From contig CM035416.1 in the NCBI GenBank assembly GCA_020310875.1, positions 79,253,778 to 79,317,777 on the forward strand: a stretch of DNA of 64,000 nucleotides, read 5' to 3'. The notes below the pieces were generated by a model. That model was not told where the DNA came from, did no database searches, and saw only the letters and a program-made list of their open reading frames with translations. Positions 37,481-47,910 of the stretch are shown here, one piece after another. How positions within the stretch are numbered: position 1 is the first letter of the stretch; each line of letters starts with the position of its first letter. The DNA is from Ceratopteris richardii. Lineage: Eukaryota; Streptophyta; Polypodiopsida; Polypodiales; Pteridaceae. The position numbers were made by a program, and so were the translations under genes.

Positions 37481-39782
37481 TGGTAAGATGTCCGAGTGGT
37501 CAAATATTGGTGGTAAAGGGGAACATAGATAAGTATTGCTTGTCTCAAACCATCTAGAAGATATGGGCGAAAAGCAAAAATAAGTGAAAAAAGAATACAA
37601 TTAGAAAAAAAATCCCCTCCAAAAAGAAAAACAAGAATATTCTTCCTTCATTACGTGGGGTTTCTTAGATCCTTGTAGGCGACTTATTATAAACTAGTGG
37701 TTGAACGAAAAAATGTAAAAACTTAGGGCTTATGTATCTATAAGTGATTAAAGTAGATAAAAAAGACCTATAAGTAGACTCGAGAAGCTCTCCTTGCATC
37801 ATTCTTGGGTCTCCAAAAAAAGGGAGGGGGACAAAGGGGAAGCTATTAAGGCTCAAGATTAATATGCCTCCTAAACCTCACGAGCTCTAATAGCAAGAAA
37901 CATTAAATAATCTCTGGTGCGTGAAGCAAGCCTAAATGCTTGTCTCTCTGCATTACGACTTCACACAAAATTTGAGGCACAAGCTCATACATGTATTGCT
38001 TGATTAACTTCTAAGGCTAATTTTAGATGTTGCCTTGGTCAAAAGTAAAGAAGAGATTAGGAGATAATATTGCGATCCAAATGCCACGACCATATTTGAA
38101 TTAAAACTCAAAATAACCCCTAAAATTATGGATCATTTTTATGTAGATCAACCAATAGTCATGCGTGGAAAAGTGTATTTACACACGAGTCTTTTCGTCC
38201 TCCTCATTTTTTTGTTGAAGTCCTTGGTTTTCCTCCTTCAGAGAACCTAGATGTCATTGTAAGAGTACCATATTATGTGTAAGCTTTGCGCACTTCATTT
38301 CTGTCTGTAGGTGACCTTCCATGTCTTGTATCCTTGTTTCTAGCTGATTGTGTGAGATTTGCAAAGTGGCAATCTGATCTTATAACATATTTTTTCGCGC
38401 CACTAGATCTAAAATCCTCACCTGGAGATGAGCGGATTGAGCTTGAAGCATCACGTTCTTCTGTGCCAATAGATTATACTCCTGTCAATGTTGGTTTGCA
38501 CAGCTTATCATCATAGCTAGCGCTAAGCCTACTGGTGATGTATGTAGAGTGGATGCAGTTTGAAGAGTGTATGATACAGGGGGAATGGAAGAAATGTATG
38601 TAGTGAAAAATATTGTTATGGGTGAAGGTGATGTTGGTGGAGGGGGGGATCACGGATAGTGGAATTGTGGGTGGTGGGGGAGGTGCATTGAGTGGTGGTG
38701 ATATGTCCATGGGATCAAACATGCAAGTGTGTGAGGTGTCCACCATCATTAGTGGAACAATGAGTGCAATGCTTGATACAACTCATGAATACGAGAAAAG
38801 ATTTGGTGGTAGATAAGATGGAGGTCGTTACATGTACAAAGTAGCAATGGAATGCCAGAATGAAGGGCATGTTTGCTAGGTTTGGAATATGGAGGAAAAA
38901 GTAGAGGTGAATTGAAGAGGGAAGAAGTATGGTTGGGGTTGTGTGCTTGGACACTCTCCATGGTCTTTCGTAATCTTTTGAGAGCCGCATTGTAGAGAGG
39001 CTCTCTTTCTTCTTGTTCCTCCTCTTCACTTTCTTTTCTCTCCTCTCCCTAGAATTTGGTCAATTGTTGTTCCTCCTGCCAGTGGACATGGCATTCTTTT
39101 GTTGTTCATTGTTGTTCCTCGCACCTTTTTTTCTATCATTCTAGTTCATTTTTTGTTTCAGATCCAACGTCTACATCTATCAATGAGGTGCCTTAAAGGA
39201 TGTGCTCAAAATCAAAAGTGCCAAGATCATCTAGTCCTTTGGTCACTATAAACTTAAAATTGGTTGGCATGGGTGGGGCCAATGATTATGTTGTCAATGC
39301 TTCTCTTGTGCTAGACATGGGAAGGTGTATTATGAATGGCGGAAAAATTTGCTCCCCAAGTGATAAGATGTCTGGTGTCATGACCACACCTCTTTGTTGT
39401 ACACAAGGGAGGGTGCCTCTCATCCTTTTTGGTTTTGGTGTTGAAGCCTTCCTCTGCTTGAACAACTGTACTTGCAAACTAGTAAGAGCTCTCTCGATCC
39501 AAACATTATAGGCCAAGCACCTCTACGTAGTTCTGATAATAGCTCAACAACTGTTGAGTGTAGGTTTAAGTGTCCATCTAGCGTTGGTGGCATGGAGTTG
39601 GTCAATAATCCAATGTGTTAAATTTATCATGAGCCTTATTGACTCTACCAAATACAAACTGAAGCAAATTTTCTTGTGTGGTTGTGTGAAACTATCTTTC
39701 CATGGGACGAAAAGTGTTCCATGCATAATCTGAGTGGTATTGAGAGGTTCAATGTGATAGCACGCATCTCACTAAGTATCAC
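37078..39782 (-). pseudogene. R2: decayed G-lineage 3' ORF, left part
   Basis: Frames on the minus strand keep pieces of the G1 extra ORF: LTHWIIDQLHATNARW and RMRGTLPC (39,420-39,640), FDPMDISPPLNAPP (38,690), and coiled-coil remains near 38,300-38,500. The block 37,520-38,540 also matches R1. The order fits a minus-strand element, but an internal duplication (next entry) and stops make it non-functional. No gag or pol is attached. Confidence 0.7.
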
Positions 39783-40478
39783 TCTTATAGTATGCCCTTG
39801 GGAGCCAAGACCCACACCACCTTGCATGGAAGCAAGAAGGAAGGCCCAAGAAAGACTCTCCTTTCATCCACCCCATCCTCCACCATGTTCAAGCCATTGG
39901 CCATCAGCCCGCAGCTATGCCACATGCTTGAAAATATGGAGCAATAGGAGTCAAGGATCCTAGTCACATATGTAAAATACAAGATAATTGCAACACTCTA
40001 CTTACACACATAGGAAATGCTAGCATGCACACACACCTCACTCTCACACTCTCCAAGACTAAATACATATATGCACAAAGCCTTAAGAGAAAGGAGAGTT
40101 CTTCCATTGAAAGGATTTTACATGAGAGCACGAACAAAAGCTCTCTCATTACAAGAAATGAGCCTCTATATATAGGCTAGACACATTCCCCCATGTGCTC
40201 CTTTTGACTAGTCAAAAAGGATCACATGCCTAACTAACGTATCTCAAAAAGATCTTGGGAAATATCCTTTCTAACAACCATATCTCCAAGAATACGTGCA
40301 TGGGGATTTTTCTACACTTCTACAAAAAGTATGGGTATTTTTACATGCTTCCAAAAGCCTTACTTTAGGAGAAATATTAAAAAGTGTCCAAGAGGGAGTT
40401 TTCATGTGAAACTCTAAGAAGATACAAAAAGAGGGTTCCTATGCACAAATAAGATGTGTGCATACCCAATACTCAACA
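39783..40478 (-). repeat. Solo LTR with target duplication ATCAC
   Basis: This 696-bp LTR is nearly identical to the LTR at 46622-47316. It is flanked by ATCAC at 39778-39782 and 40479-40483. The left end reads TCTTATAG where the family reads TGTTGTAG, so the terminal TG has mutated; the right end is CTCAACA. A TATA-like TATATATAG lies near 40,167. A solo LTR results from recombination between the two LTRs of a full element. It splits R2. Confidence 0.92.
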
Positions 40479-40483
40479 ATCAC

Positions 40484-41390
40484 TATGTACCTTTTTCTCA
40501 TGGCATCCAAAAGCAATGTTTCCTTATCCATAGGGATATGCATGCCTTGCATGTTGAGAGCCTCACAGACCAAATTTAGGGAAAGCTTGAATCTTTTTAG
40601 TTTTTGAGTACATAACAAAGATGGAACTACAATTTCTCAAGAAGATCTTTACTTGTTCCCAATTCTAGTATCTGTACTAGATAGTAGCATTACATTAAGT
40701 CAAGCTTAGGAAATTGGGCACTAAAATATTCCAAGAATCGAGCAGTTTTCCAGATAGCTTGCAAATCGTGTATGTTATACATCCCCTCAAACTCTTTGGA
40801 CAAGAATTGGAACTTGGATCAAGTGTTGTTAAACTCACATTTTGATTCCCACATACTTTTTGCCTTGCCCAATGGTCCTCCTAGCTCATTGAACCAATGG
40901 GAGTGCACATGCATTCTCTCCATTTATCTTGAAGGTGGGTCCTAAATGGGAATGATCCCTCTAGTGTTGTGGAGTGAGAGAGACCTCTCAGAAGTATGTT
41001 CTTCAATCGACAAGGTGTTCATATCCATAGGTTGAGAACTTGTGACCCCTTCATCTATCACATCTTGTTAGGTGCTTGTGCTCTTGGTGAATCTGCTATA
41101 ATAAGAAAAACACATTATCATTGTCAAAGAAACCTGGTGATACCTTGTTCCCTTTATGATATTGACATGTCTCCCTTACATCCTTGTGTGGCATGAAAGT
41201 GGATGTGTCCATGTTGAGTGTCTAGTGATGTGAGATTGTGAGTTAGTTCAATGCCAATATGCATACTTGGAAAAGTGCATCAACTCAACATGCATCTTAG
41301 TAATGTGCATGTATATTACAAGGTTTGTATGAATGATATATCACATGGTTGGACTTTCCTGAGTTCCCTTATGGGGTTATGTTAGCAATT
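40484..41390 (-). pseudogene. R2: decayed G-lineage 3' ORF, right part
   Basis: After the solo LTR the homology to the G1 extra ORF continues: 40,870-40,960 matches 17,150-17,270 (coding HWFQGLARPLADV in G1), and 40,560-40,860 corresponds to the start of the globular domain. Many stops are present. From about 41,000 to 41,390 I recognise nothing. Confidence 0.6.
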
Positions 41391-41462
41391 TTGATCTTTT
41401 CTTCATCTTTTGACTTCAAGTCTTTATCCAAGACATCAATTTATGGTTGACTTGCGCCAACA
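41391..41462 (-). repeat. 3' LTR fragment of C2
   Basis: This short piece matches 47,839-47,910 with few differences. It is followed by AACTCCCCCTC, the complement of the polypurine tract (about 41,463-41,473). Confidence 0.88.
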
Positions 41463-41470
41463 ACTCCCCC

Positions 41471-42079
41471 TCAATCATCAATTGAGGTTTTCTCTATCTT
41501 CTTTATACCTGCCATGTCTTTAAACCTCTGTAGCTTTGGTCCATCCAAGCTTTTTGTTAGCATATCTACAATCTGATCTTTTGTTGAAGTATGCATGACT
41601 TCAATCTCCTTATCAATCACCTTCTCTCTTAAGAAGTGATACTGAATCTCAATATGTTTAGTCCTCGCATGAAAAACAGGATTAGCAGCTAGATATAATG
41701 AACTCATATTATCTCCATGTATAGTGGGTGTACTTTGAATGATGTCAAAACTCTTCATGAGAATCTTCCACCATATGACTTCCTTTGTAGCTTCAACCAT
41801 ACCTTTATGCTCAACCACTATAGATGATAAAGCAATTGTATGTTGCTTCTTAGAACACCAAGAGATTAGCTTATATCCTATATAACACAAGTATCCATAT
41901 GTTGATCTCCTATCATCAGGATTACCTGCCCAATCTGTATCACTATATATCTTGATGTTTGTATCTGATGTAAAACCATAATACAAACCTTCCTTGAGTG
42001 TACCCTTAATGTATCTCAACACTCTTTGTCTTGCAACCCAATGTTCTTTCCTAGGACAATGCATGAATTGAGACAACAC
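41471..42079 (-). CDS. RNase H of C2
   Basis: The 202-aa piece starts inside the RT-RNase H connection (MLSQFMHCPRKEHW) and covers RNase H: SDTDWAGNPDDRRSTYGY, the box LSSIVVEHKGMVEA (normally SSTEAEY; Glu lost), and HGDNMSSLYLAANP. It ends with a longer C-terminal tail. The change in the second catalytic box suggests it is inactive. A stop near 42,090 separates it from RT. Confidence 0.88.
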   Translation of the reverse strand: MLSQFMHCPRKEHWVARQRVLRYIKGTLKEGLYYGFTSDTNIKIYSDTDWAGNPDDRRSTYGYLCYIGYKLISWCSKKQHTIALSSIVVEHKGMVEATKEVIWWKILMKSFDIIQSTPTIHGDNMSSLYLAANPVFHARTKHIEIQYHFLREKVIDKEIEVMHTSTKDQIVDMLTKSLDGPKLQRFKDMAGIKKIEKTSIDD

Positions 42080-42094
42080 TCCAAGTGCATATGA

Positions 42095-43014
42095 CTAATC
42101 AGGCCTAGTTAATGTAGCATAGATTAGACTACCAACTAGACTTTGATATAGCTTCATATCCTTGAATTCTTCTCCTCCATATCTGCTCAATTTGCGATTC
42201 ACCTCCATTGGAGTAGGTGCTGCCCTACAATCTTCCATTTTAAACTTGATCAACAAGTTCTTCAAATACCTTTCTTGAGTCATATATACTCCGTGTTGAG
42301 TATATGAGATCTCCATGCCCAAGAAATATGACAAGTCTCCCAAGTCACTAATCTTAAATTCTTTCTCCATTTGCTTCTTGAGACTTTGTATGCCCTTCTC
42401 ATCTATACCTTTAAGGATTATGTCATCAACATATATGCACATATAAATGAACCCATGATCACTTGTTTTGACAAGCAAGCTACTATCAACTTTAGATACT
42501 TGGAAACCAAGTTCCTTCAAGAACTTCACAAGTCTATAATTCCATGCCCTCTCTTGAGCTTACATACATATTCTGAATACCTTTTATCTCTAAAGCCTTG
42601 TGGTTGCTCCATGAAAACATCGTCTGAAATATAACCATTAACAAAAGCATTCTTCACATCTAATTGACATAATCTCCAACCTTTACATGCAGCAATGGCT
42701 ATGAGTGTCTGGATGGTTGTCATCTTTGCCATAGGACTATAGGTTTCATCATAATCTATACCATATGTCTGAGCATACCCTTTCACAACAAGTCTAGCTT
42801 TATAACTAGACACACTTCCATCTACATACCTCTTTATCTTGTAGACCCATTTGCATCCAATGATCTTCTGACTATTTGGTTTAGGAACCAAATCCCATGT
42901 CTCATTTTCCATCAATGCATCATACTCTTCCTGCATAGCTTTCTCCCAATTTTTATTTACCTTTTGCCTCTTCATATGTAGAAGGGTCTTCATCTGCTTT
43001 CTCCATGTAAGCAT
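42095..43014 (-). pseudogene. Reverse transcriptase of C2, two frames
   Basis: The first piece (42526-43014) has NETWDLVPKPNSQ, YKARLVVKGYAQTYGIDYDE and QLDVKNAFVNGY. After a short deletion or shift at about 42,530, where the LYGLKQAPRAW box should be, the second piece (42095-42529) has IYVDDIILKG and SDLGDLSYFLGMEI. RT catalysis residues are present, but the frame is broken at a conserved box. Confidence 0.88.
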
Positions 43015-43504
43015 AATCTTTAGTAGTCAGAAAAGAAGTGTCATAGCTGTATCTTGTAGGTTGCCGTTCGTGTCTTGATGACCTTATGAGTTCTCCACTT
43101 CTTGAAGTTTCTGGTTCATCACATTCTGGATCAAACCTTGGCACTTCTTCAACTTCCACTTGTACTTTATTGTTCTCTTCTTCATCAAATATCTGAACCT
43201 TTGATTTACCTTTCTTCTTATTCAAAACTTCTTCATCACCTGCATGATTATTGATTGTACCTGCGTATTAAGTAGCTTTCTCATCAAATGTAACATCCTT
43301 TGATACAAGGAATTGCTTTGTGGATGGACTCCACAACCTATACCCCATCTGCTTATCATCAAATCCAATGAACACATACTTTTCAGCTTTAGGTTCCAAT
43401 TTATGCCTCAACTGAGATGGCACATATGCATAAGCCAAACATCCAAATACTTTGCAATGATCTAAGGTAGGTCTCTTACCCCACCAAGCTTCATATGGTG
43501 TCAT
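42953..43504 (-). pseudogene. Integrase C-terminus and linker of C2
   Basis: Two pieces (43268-43504 and 42953-43225) carry TPYEAWWGKRPTLDHCKVFG, the standard end of the copia integrase core, followed by an acidic linker (DEEENNKVQVEVEEVPRFDP) leading to RT. A stop lies near 43,266. Confidence 0.8.
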
Positions 43505-43507
43505 ACC

Positions 43508-44275
43508 CTACAAAGCTTTACATGGTAATGTATTAAGCAAGTATGTAGTTGTATTTACAGCCTTAGCCCCAAAATAATTTGGACAAATTTTCTCCTTCAT
43601 CATTGATCTTGCAAACTCAACAAGAGTTCTATTTCTCCTTTTTGCTACACCATTTTGTTGAGAAGAGTACCTACAAGTAACTTCCCTTTTTATACCTGCA
43701 TTCCATAAGTAATCACTGAACTCATTAGAGAAATACTCTCCCCTTCCATCTGACCTAAGTCTCTTCAACTTTTGACCTGTGATTCTTTCTGCATACATAT
43801 GATAATGTTTAAATGTATTGAATACCTCTAATTTATCTTTGATCACATATATAGTGATCCACCTGGTAGCATCATCAACATAAATCACATAATATCTTGA
43901 ACCATTTATACTGAAATCCTTTGATGGTCACCACACATATGTGGGTACCAACTCAAGCTTCTCTGAATACATAAAAGCATGCTTAGAATATGACTGCTTA
44001 TGAGCCTTACCTAATTGACATGCCTCACATCTGTATGTCGTATGTTGACCTACAACATTAGGCAATCCAAGCACTGAACCATTGTTAACCATATCCTTAA
44101 TACCTCTTTCATTGAAATGTCCAAGCCTTTTATGCCAAAGATCTAACTCAGAGATCTTATGTCCTCCATAAGTAAACAAGGCATGACCAACATTCCCTTG
44201 AATCTTCAATGTGAAGAGTCTTCCTTCTTTCTTCCCTGAAACAATTTGTTTATACCCATTGCTAGGGTCTTCCAC
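43508..44275 (-). pseudogene. Integrase core of C2, first catalytic residue lost
   Basis: The pieces 43928-44275 and 43508-43888 give the HHCC module (LWHKRLGHFNERG ... CEACQLGK) and the core with RSDGRGEYFSNEF and QNGVAKRRNRTLVEFARSM. At the first catalytic site the sequence is LVPTYVW followed by a stop; the family reads LVHTDVWGP, so Asp is Tyr. The third site reads GVAKRRN instead of GVAERRN, so the Glu is Lys. Two of three catalytic residues are thus gone. Confidence 0.88.
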
Positions 44276-44315
44276 AAAAACTCCATCATTAGTGAACCTT
44301 ACTTCATAACATTTT

Positions 44316-44978
44316 TCAACAATTTGCCCTACACATCAGATTCTTTGGAATTGTAGGAACATACAAGACCTTAATCAGAAGAGTACTTCCATCCTTGTCC
44401 TTCACTGATCCAATTGACTTCACATTGTGCTTTGTATTATCACCTTTTTGAACTACATGATTAGTTACCTTATTCTCCAAATCAGTCATCAAAGCTATAT
44501 TACTACTCAAGTGATTGCTACACCCTAAGTCAATGTAGAAGACTCTTTGGTCTTCACTTTGTCTTTCACAAGTTGCATTTATGATTAAGGTTGAATCTTC
44601 TTTCTGATCTAAAGCGTAATTGTAGTAGGTATTATCGTAGGATTGATTTTGGAATCCTCTACCTGCATTTCTTCAAAAGTAACCTCTACTACCTCTTCCT
44701 CTGAAATTACCTCTTTTGTTTCTACCACCTCTTCCTCTTGAATTAAAGTTCTGACGATATCCTCCATTATTCTGATTATTATGCCAACAATCATGAGCTA
44801 AATGATTTGGCTTACCACAAATCCAGCAAGCTTTGGCTCCATCTTTATTGCTTCTGCCTCTTCCTCTACCTTTGCCACCTCCTCTTCCTCTTAGGAAGTT
44901 GGCTTGACTAGTTGTACCTTCTTCTTCATTTAATTGTCGTTTACCTTTGCTATTCTTCTTCTTGTCCTTTGAATACAT
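44316..44978 (-). pseudogene. Gag C-terminus and protease of C2
   Basis: A Gly/Arg-rich piece (44673-44978) has a zinc knuckle CWICGKPNHLAHDC. The protease active site, read near 44,520, is FYIDLGCSNHL: the DSG triad is DLG (TCA to TTA). That change should inactivate the protease. The segment 44316-44510 is the rest of the protease and the start of the integrase linker. Confidence 0.82.
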
Positions 44979-45017
44979 TGCTTGACATGTACTCTTATCA
45001 ACATCACCTTTGACATC

Positions 45018-45608
45018 CTAATCAAAAGTTAGCATATGTCCTAACAACTGATTTAAATCAAGAGTGAAATGATTTAGTGACAATTTAGTAGACAAAATGA
45101 ATGGCTTCCATTTCTCATCTCCTCTCAAACCTCTGAGGATTTTCCTTACTAATTTATCCTTCTCAATATCTTCATCAACTACTCCTAATGCATCTGCAAT
45201 GTCCTTCATCCTTGTTACATAATTAGAAATAGATTGAGAAGCTTTCTTTTTGAATGTAGTGAACTTTGCCCATAAAGATGCCTTCCTTGAATTTGTAGTA
45301 TTTTGGAAATGCTCCTCCAAAGCATTCCATATGTCACTTGCACTTTCAAGTCCTCTAATATGAGGTAGCAAGTAGTCATTAACTCCCATGTAGATAATGC
45401 TCCTTGCTTGAGCATCCTTCTTCATCCAAGTCTTCAAATTTGAGAGTTCATCCCTAGTTGGAACACTAGGATCTCTGAATTCTGGTTTTTCTTCTTCAAC
45501 TATGATGTAACCTATCAAGTCTTTGCTCATGAGATGAGCTTCCATCCTCATTGACCAAGCTGGATAGTTTTCTCTATCCAATTTCTCTATCTGAAGAGAA
45601 TGTCCCAT
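45018..45608 (-). CDS. Gag N-terminal part of C2
   Basis: The 196-aa piece starts MGHSLQIEKLDRENYPAWSM at an ATG about 190 bp from the PBS. It shows the copia Gag features DNYPAWSMRMEAHL-type start, SASDIWNALEEHFQ and TFKKKASQSISNYVTRMKDI. It ends at a stop (45,018) 40 bp before the knuckle-containing piece. Confidence 0.88.
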   Translation of the reverse strand: MGHSLQIEKLDRENYPAWSMRMEAHLMSKDLIGYIIVEEEKPEFRDPSVPTRDELSNLKTWMKKDAQARSIIYMGVNDYLLPHIRGLESASDIWNALEEHFQNTTNSRKASLWAKFTTFKKKASQSISNYVTRMKDIADALGVVDEDIEKDKLVRKILRGLRGDEKWKPFILSTKLSLNHFTLDLNQLLGHMLTFD

Positions 45609-45802
45609 TCTTTCTTCACCTATATATTAAATTCTTCAAGCTTTATGAGGAATAAGTGTACTTTTACTTAGAATGAAGTTCCTTTGGATCTTCTTGATAG
45701 CTTCAGGCCTCCTTCTCAAGCTTTCACCTTTTGAACCTTCAAATGTTAATTTCTATATGACTGCAGCAATCGGGGTCCTCCTTTCTTCTATTTTGATGAT
45801 TC

Positions 45803-45814
45803 GCGCTGATACCA
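45803..45814 (-). promoter_or_regulatory. Primer-binding site of C2
   Basis: On the minus strand TGGTATCAGCGC follows the 5' LTR after a 4-nt spacer. It differs from the initiator tRNA-Met site (TGGTATCAGAGC) at one base. The 195 bp between it and the Gag start have no other feature. Confidence 0.85.
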
Positions 45815-46260
45815 CTAATGGAGAGTATTAATCTCCAAAAGAACAAGCTATCCTTGATGATAGAACACTCCTATATCAAGAATAACTCAAAACTTTGATC
45901 AATTTTGGAATATCAATGCCAAACTATCAAAATTTGCACTAACTGTGAAGAGAGTCACTACTCAAAAAAGTCTACTGCACAACTCACTCATTGACTAACC
46001 AAATGTGTAAAAATTTCAATGATACTTTGTATGAGATATTTTCTAATTTTTGCACACCTTCTCCAAGTTAAATCTTCTCAAAAGATTTAGTAGATTTTGA
46101 GAAATGATCCAAACAATCTACCTATGTTTGAAAGTATCCTCCTGTATAGTCGACCTTGACACTTGCAACTTCTAATGCATGGTTCTCCCAAATGACAACC
46201 TGTTTAATCAAATGCTTTTAGCCATAGATGGCTTGCCTTCCAACTTAGAGTTTGACTCCT

Positions 46261-47316
46261 TGTCGTAGTATGCCCTTGGGAGCCAAGACCCACACCACCT
46301 TGCATGGAAGCAAGAAGGAAGGCCCAAGAAAGACTCTCCTTTCATCCACCCCATCCTCCACCATGTTCAAGCCATTGGCCATCAGCCCGCAGCTATGCCA
46401 CATGCTTGAAAATATGGAGCAATGGGAGTCAAGGATCCTAGTCACATATGTAAAATACAAGATAATTGCAACACTCTACTTACACACATAGGAAATGCTA
46501 GCATGCACACACACCTCACTCTCACACTCTCCAAGACTAAATACATATATGCACAAAGCCTTATATAGGCTAGACACATTCCCCCATGTGCTCCTTTCCC
46601 CGGCAACGGCGCCAAATTTGTTGTTGTAGTATGTCCTTGGGAGCCAAGACGCACACCACCTTGCATGGAAGCAAGAAGGAAGTCCCAAGAAAGACTCTCC
46701 TTTCATCCACCCCATCCTCTACCATGTTCAAGCCATTGGCCATCAGCCCGCAGCTATGCCCCATACTTGAAAATATGGAGCAATGGGAGTCAAGGATCCT
46801 AGTCACATATGTAAAATACAAGATAATTGCAACACTCTACTTACACACATAGGAAATTCTAGCATGCACACACACCTCACTCTCACACTCTCCAAGAATA
46901 AATACATATATGCACAAACCCTTAAGAGAAAGGAGAGTTCTTCCATTGAAAGGATTTTACATGAGAGCACGACCAAAAGCTCTCTCATTACAAGAATGAG
47001 CCTCTATATATAGGCTAGACACATTCCCCCATGTGCTCCTTTTGACTAGTAAAAAAGGAGCACATGCCTAACTAACATATCTCAAAAAGATCTTGGGAAA
47101 TATCCTTTCTAACAACCATATCTCCAAGAATATGTGCGTGGGGATTTTTCTACACTTCTACAAAAAGTATGGGTATTTTTACATGCTTCCACGAGCCTTA
47201 CTTTAGGAGAAATATTAAAAAGTGTCTAATAGGGAGTTTTCATGCGAAACTCTAAGAAGATACAAAAAGAGGGTTCCTATGCACAAATAAGATGTGTGCA
47301 TACCCAATACTCAACA
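46261..47316 (-). mobile_element. Collapsed LTR-PBS-LTR element with target duplication CTCCT
   Basis: A truncated LTR (46261-46596) is followed by a perfect tRNA-Asp PBS (46597-46614), a 7-nt spacer, and a full LTR (46622-47316, 695 bp). CTCCT occurs at 46256-46260 and 47317-47321, so the insert is complete in outline. The left LTR lacks about 85 bp in its middle and its last part (after CATGTGCTCCTTT), and the entire internal region is missing. The LTR is the same family as the solo LTR at 39783-40478. It is probably derived by deletion from a large tRNA-Asp-primed gypsy element. Confidence 0.92.
46597..46614 (-). promoter_or_regulatory. Perfect tRNA-Asp primer-binding site
   Basis: The plus strand TCCCCGGCAACGGCGCCA is identical, from memory, to the 3' end of plant tRNA-Asp including CCA. 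It lies between the two LTRs of the collapsed element, seven bases from the LTR edge, the same spacing as in G0 and G1. Confidence 0.93.
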
Positions 47317-47910
47317 CTCCTCATTTGTGTAAAACTTTACACTATGCACTGAGATCTGATCAATTCTTTGACCATCGAGATTGCACCTGTTTTAGAAGAC
47401 ACTCATCACTTCTTCACATACACATGTTCCTACACATAATTCTCTCAGCCTATTTACAATTAGGCTCTCAAATCTTAACCATATAAGCATTAACTATGGA
47501 ATTAGACATCTACAAAAGGATTCTTGAAATGATCAAACACAGAAGGAGAGCTCATCGAAATATCCGGTGCAACTTTTCTTTCTACTCAGAAAACTTTACA
47601 TCTGAATGATGAGAGAGATCTTCCTCATTTCTAAAATGTCTAATGACTCTTGCAACATCTAATTCTTCTCATCTCATGCTCTCTCATACTTGCCCTGACT
47701 TTCTACTTGTATATATAGGCATATATGTACAAGCTCATGACCATAACAATAGATATATGTGAACTAACTACAAGTTTAATGTACATATGTATACAAGACT
47801 TCATTTCTTGAATATGCCCTATCTTCAAACTTCATTTGTTGATCTTTTCTTCATCTTTTGACTTCAAGTCTTTATCCAAGACATCAATTGATGGTTGACT
47901 TGCACCAACA

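Larger units (their letters stand above)
41391..47910 (-). mobile_element. C2: decayed Ty1/copia element
   Basis: The 5' LTR (45819-47910, including a nested insertion) and about 72 bp of the 3' LTR (41391-41462) share their outer ends (CCAACA). Between them on the minus strand are gag, protease, integrase, RT and RNase H in copia order, in about nine open pieces. It resembles C1 in protein sequence, but the LTRs are unrelated. Loss of most of the 3' LTR removed any left target site. The right neighbour is G2, cut at 47,911. Confidence 0.9.
45819..47910 (-). repeat. 5' LTR of C2, interrupted by another element
   Basis: Without the 1,056-bp insertion and the 5-bp duplication the LTR is about 1,031 bp. 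It begins TGGAGAGTATTAATCTCC and ends CACCAACA. A minus-strand TATA-like element (CCTATATATAC) is at about 47,711-47,721. The inserted element is described next. Confidence 0.85.
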
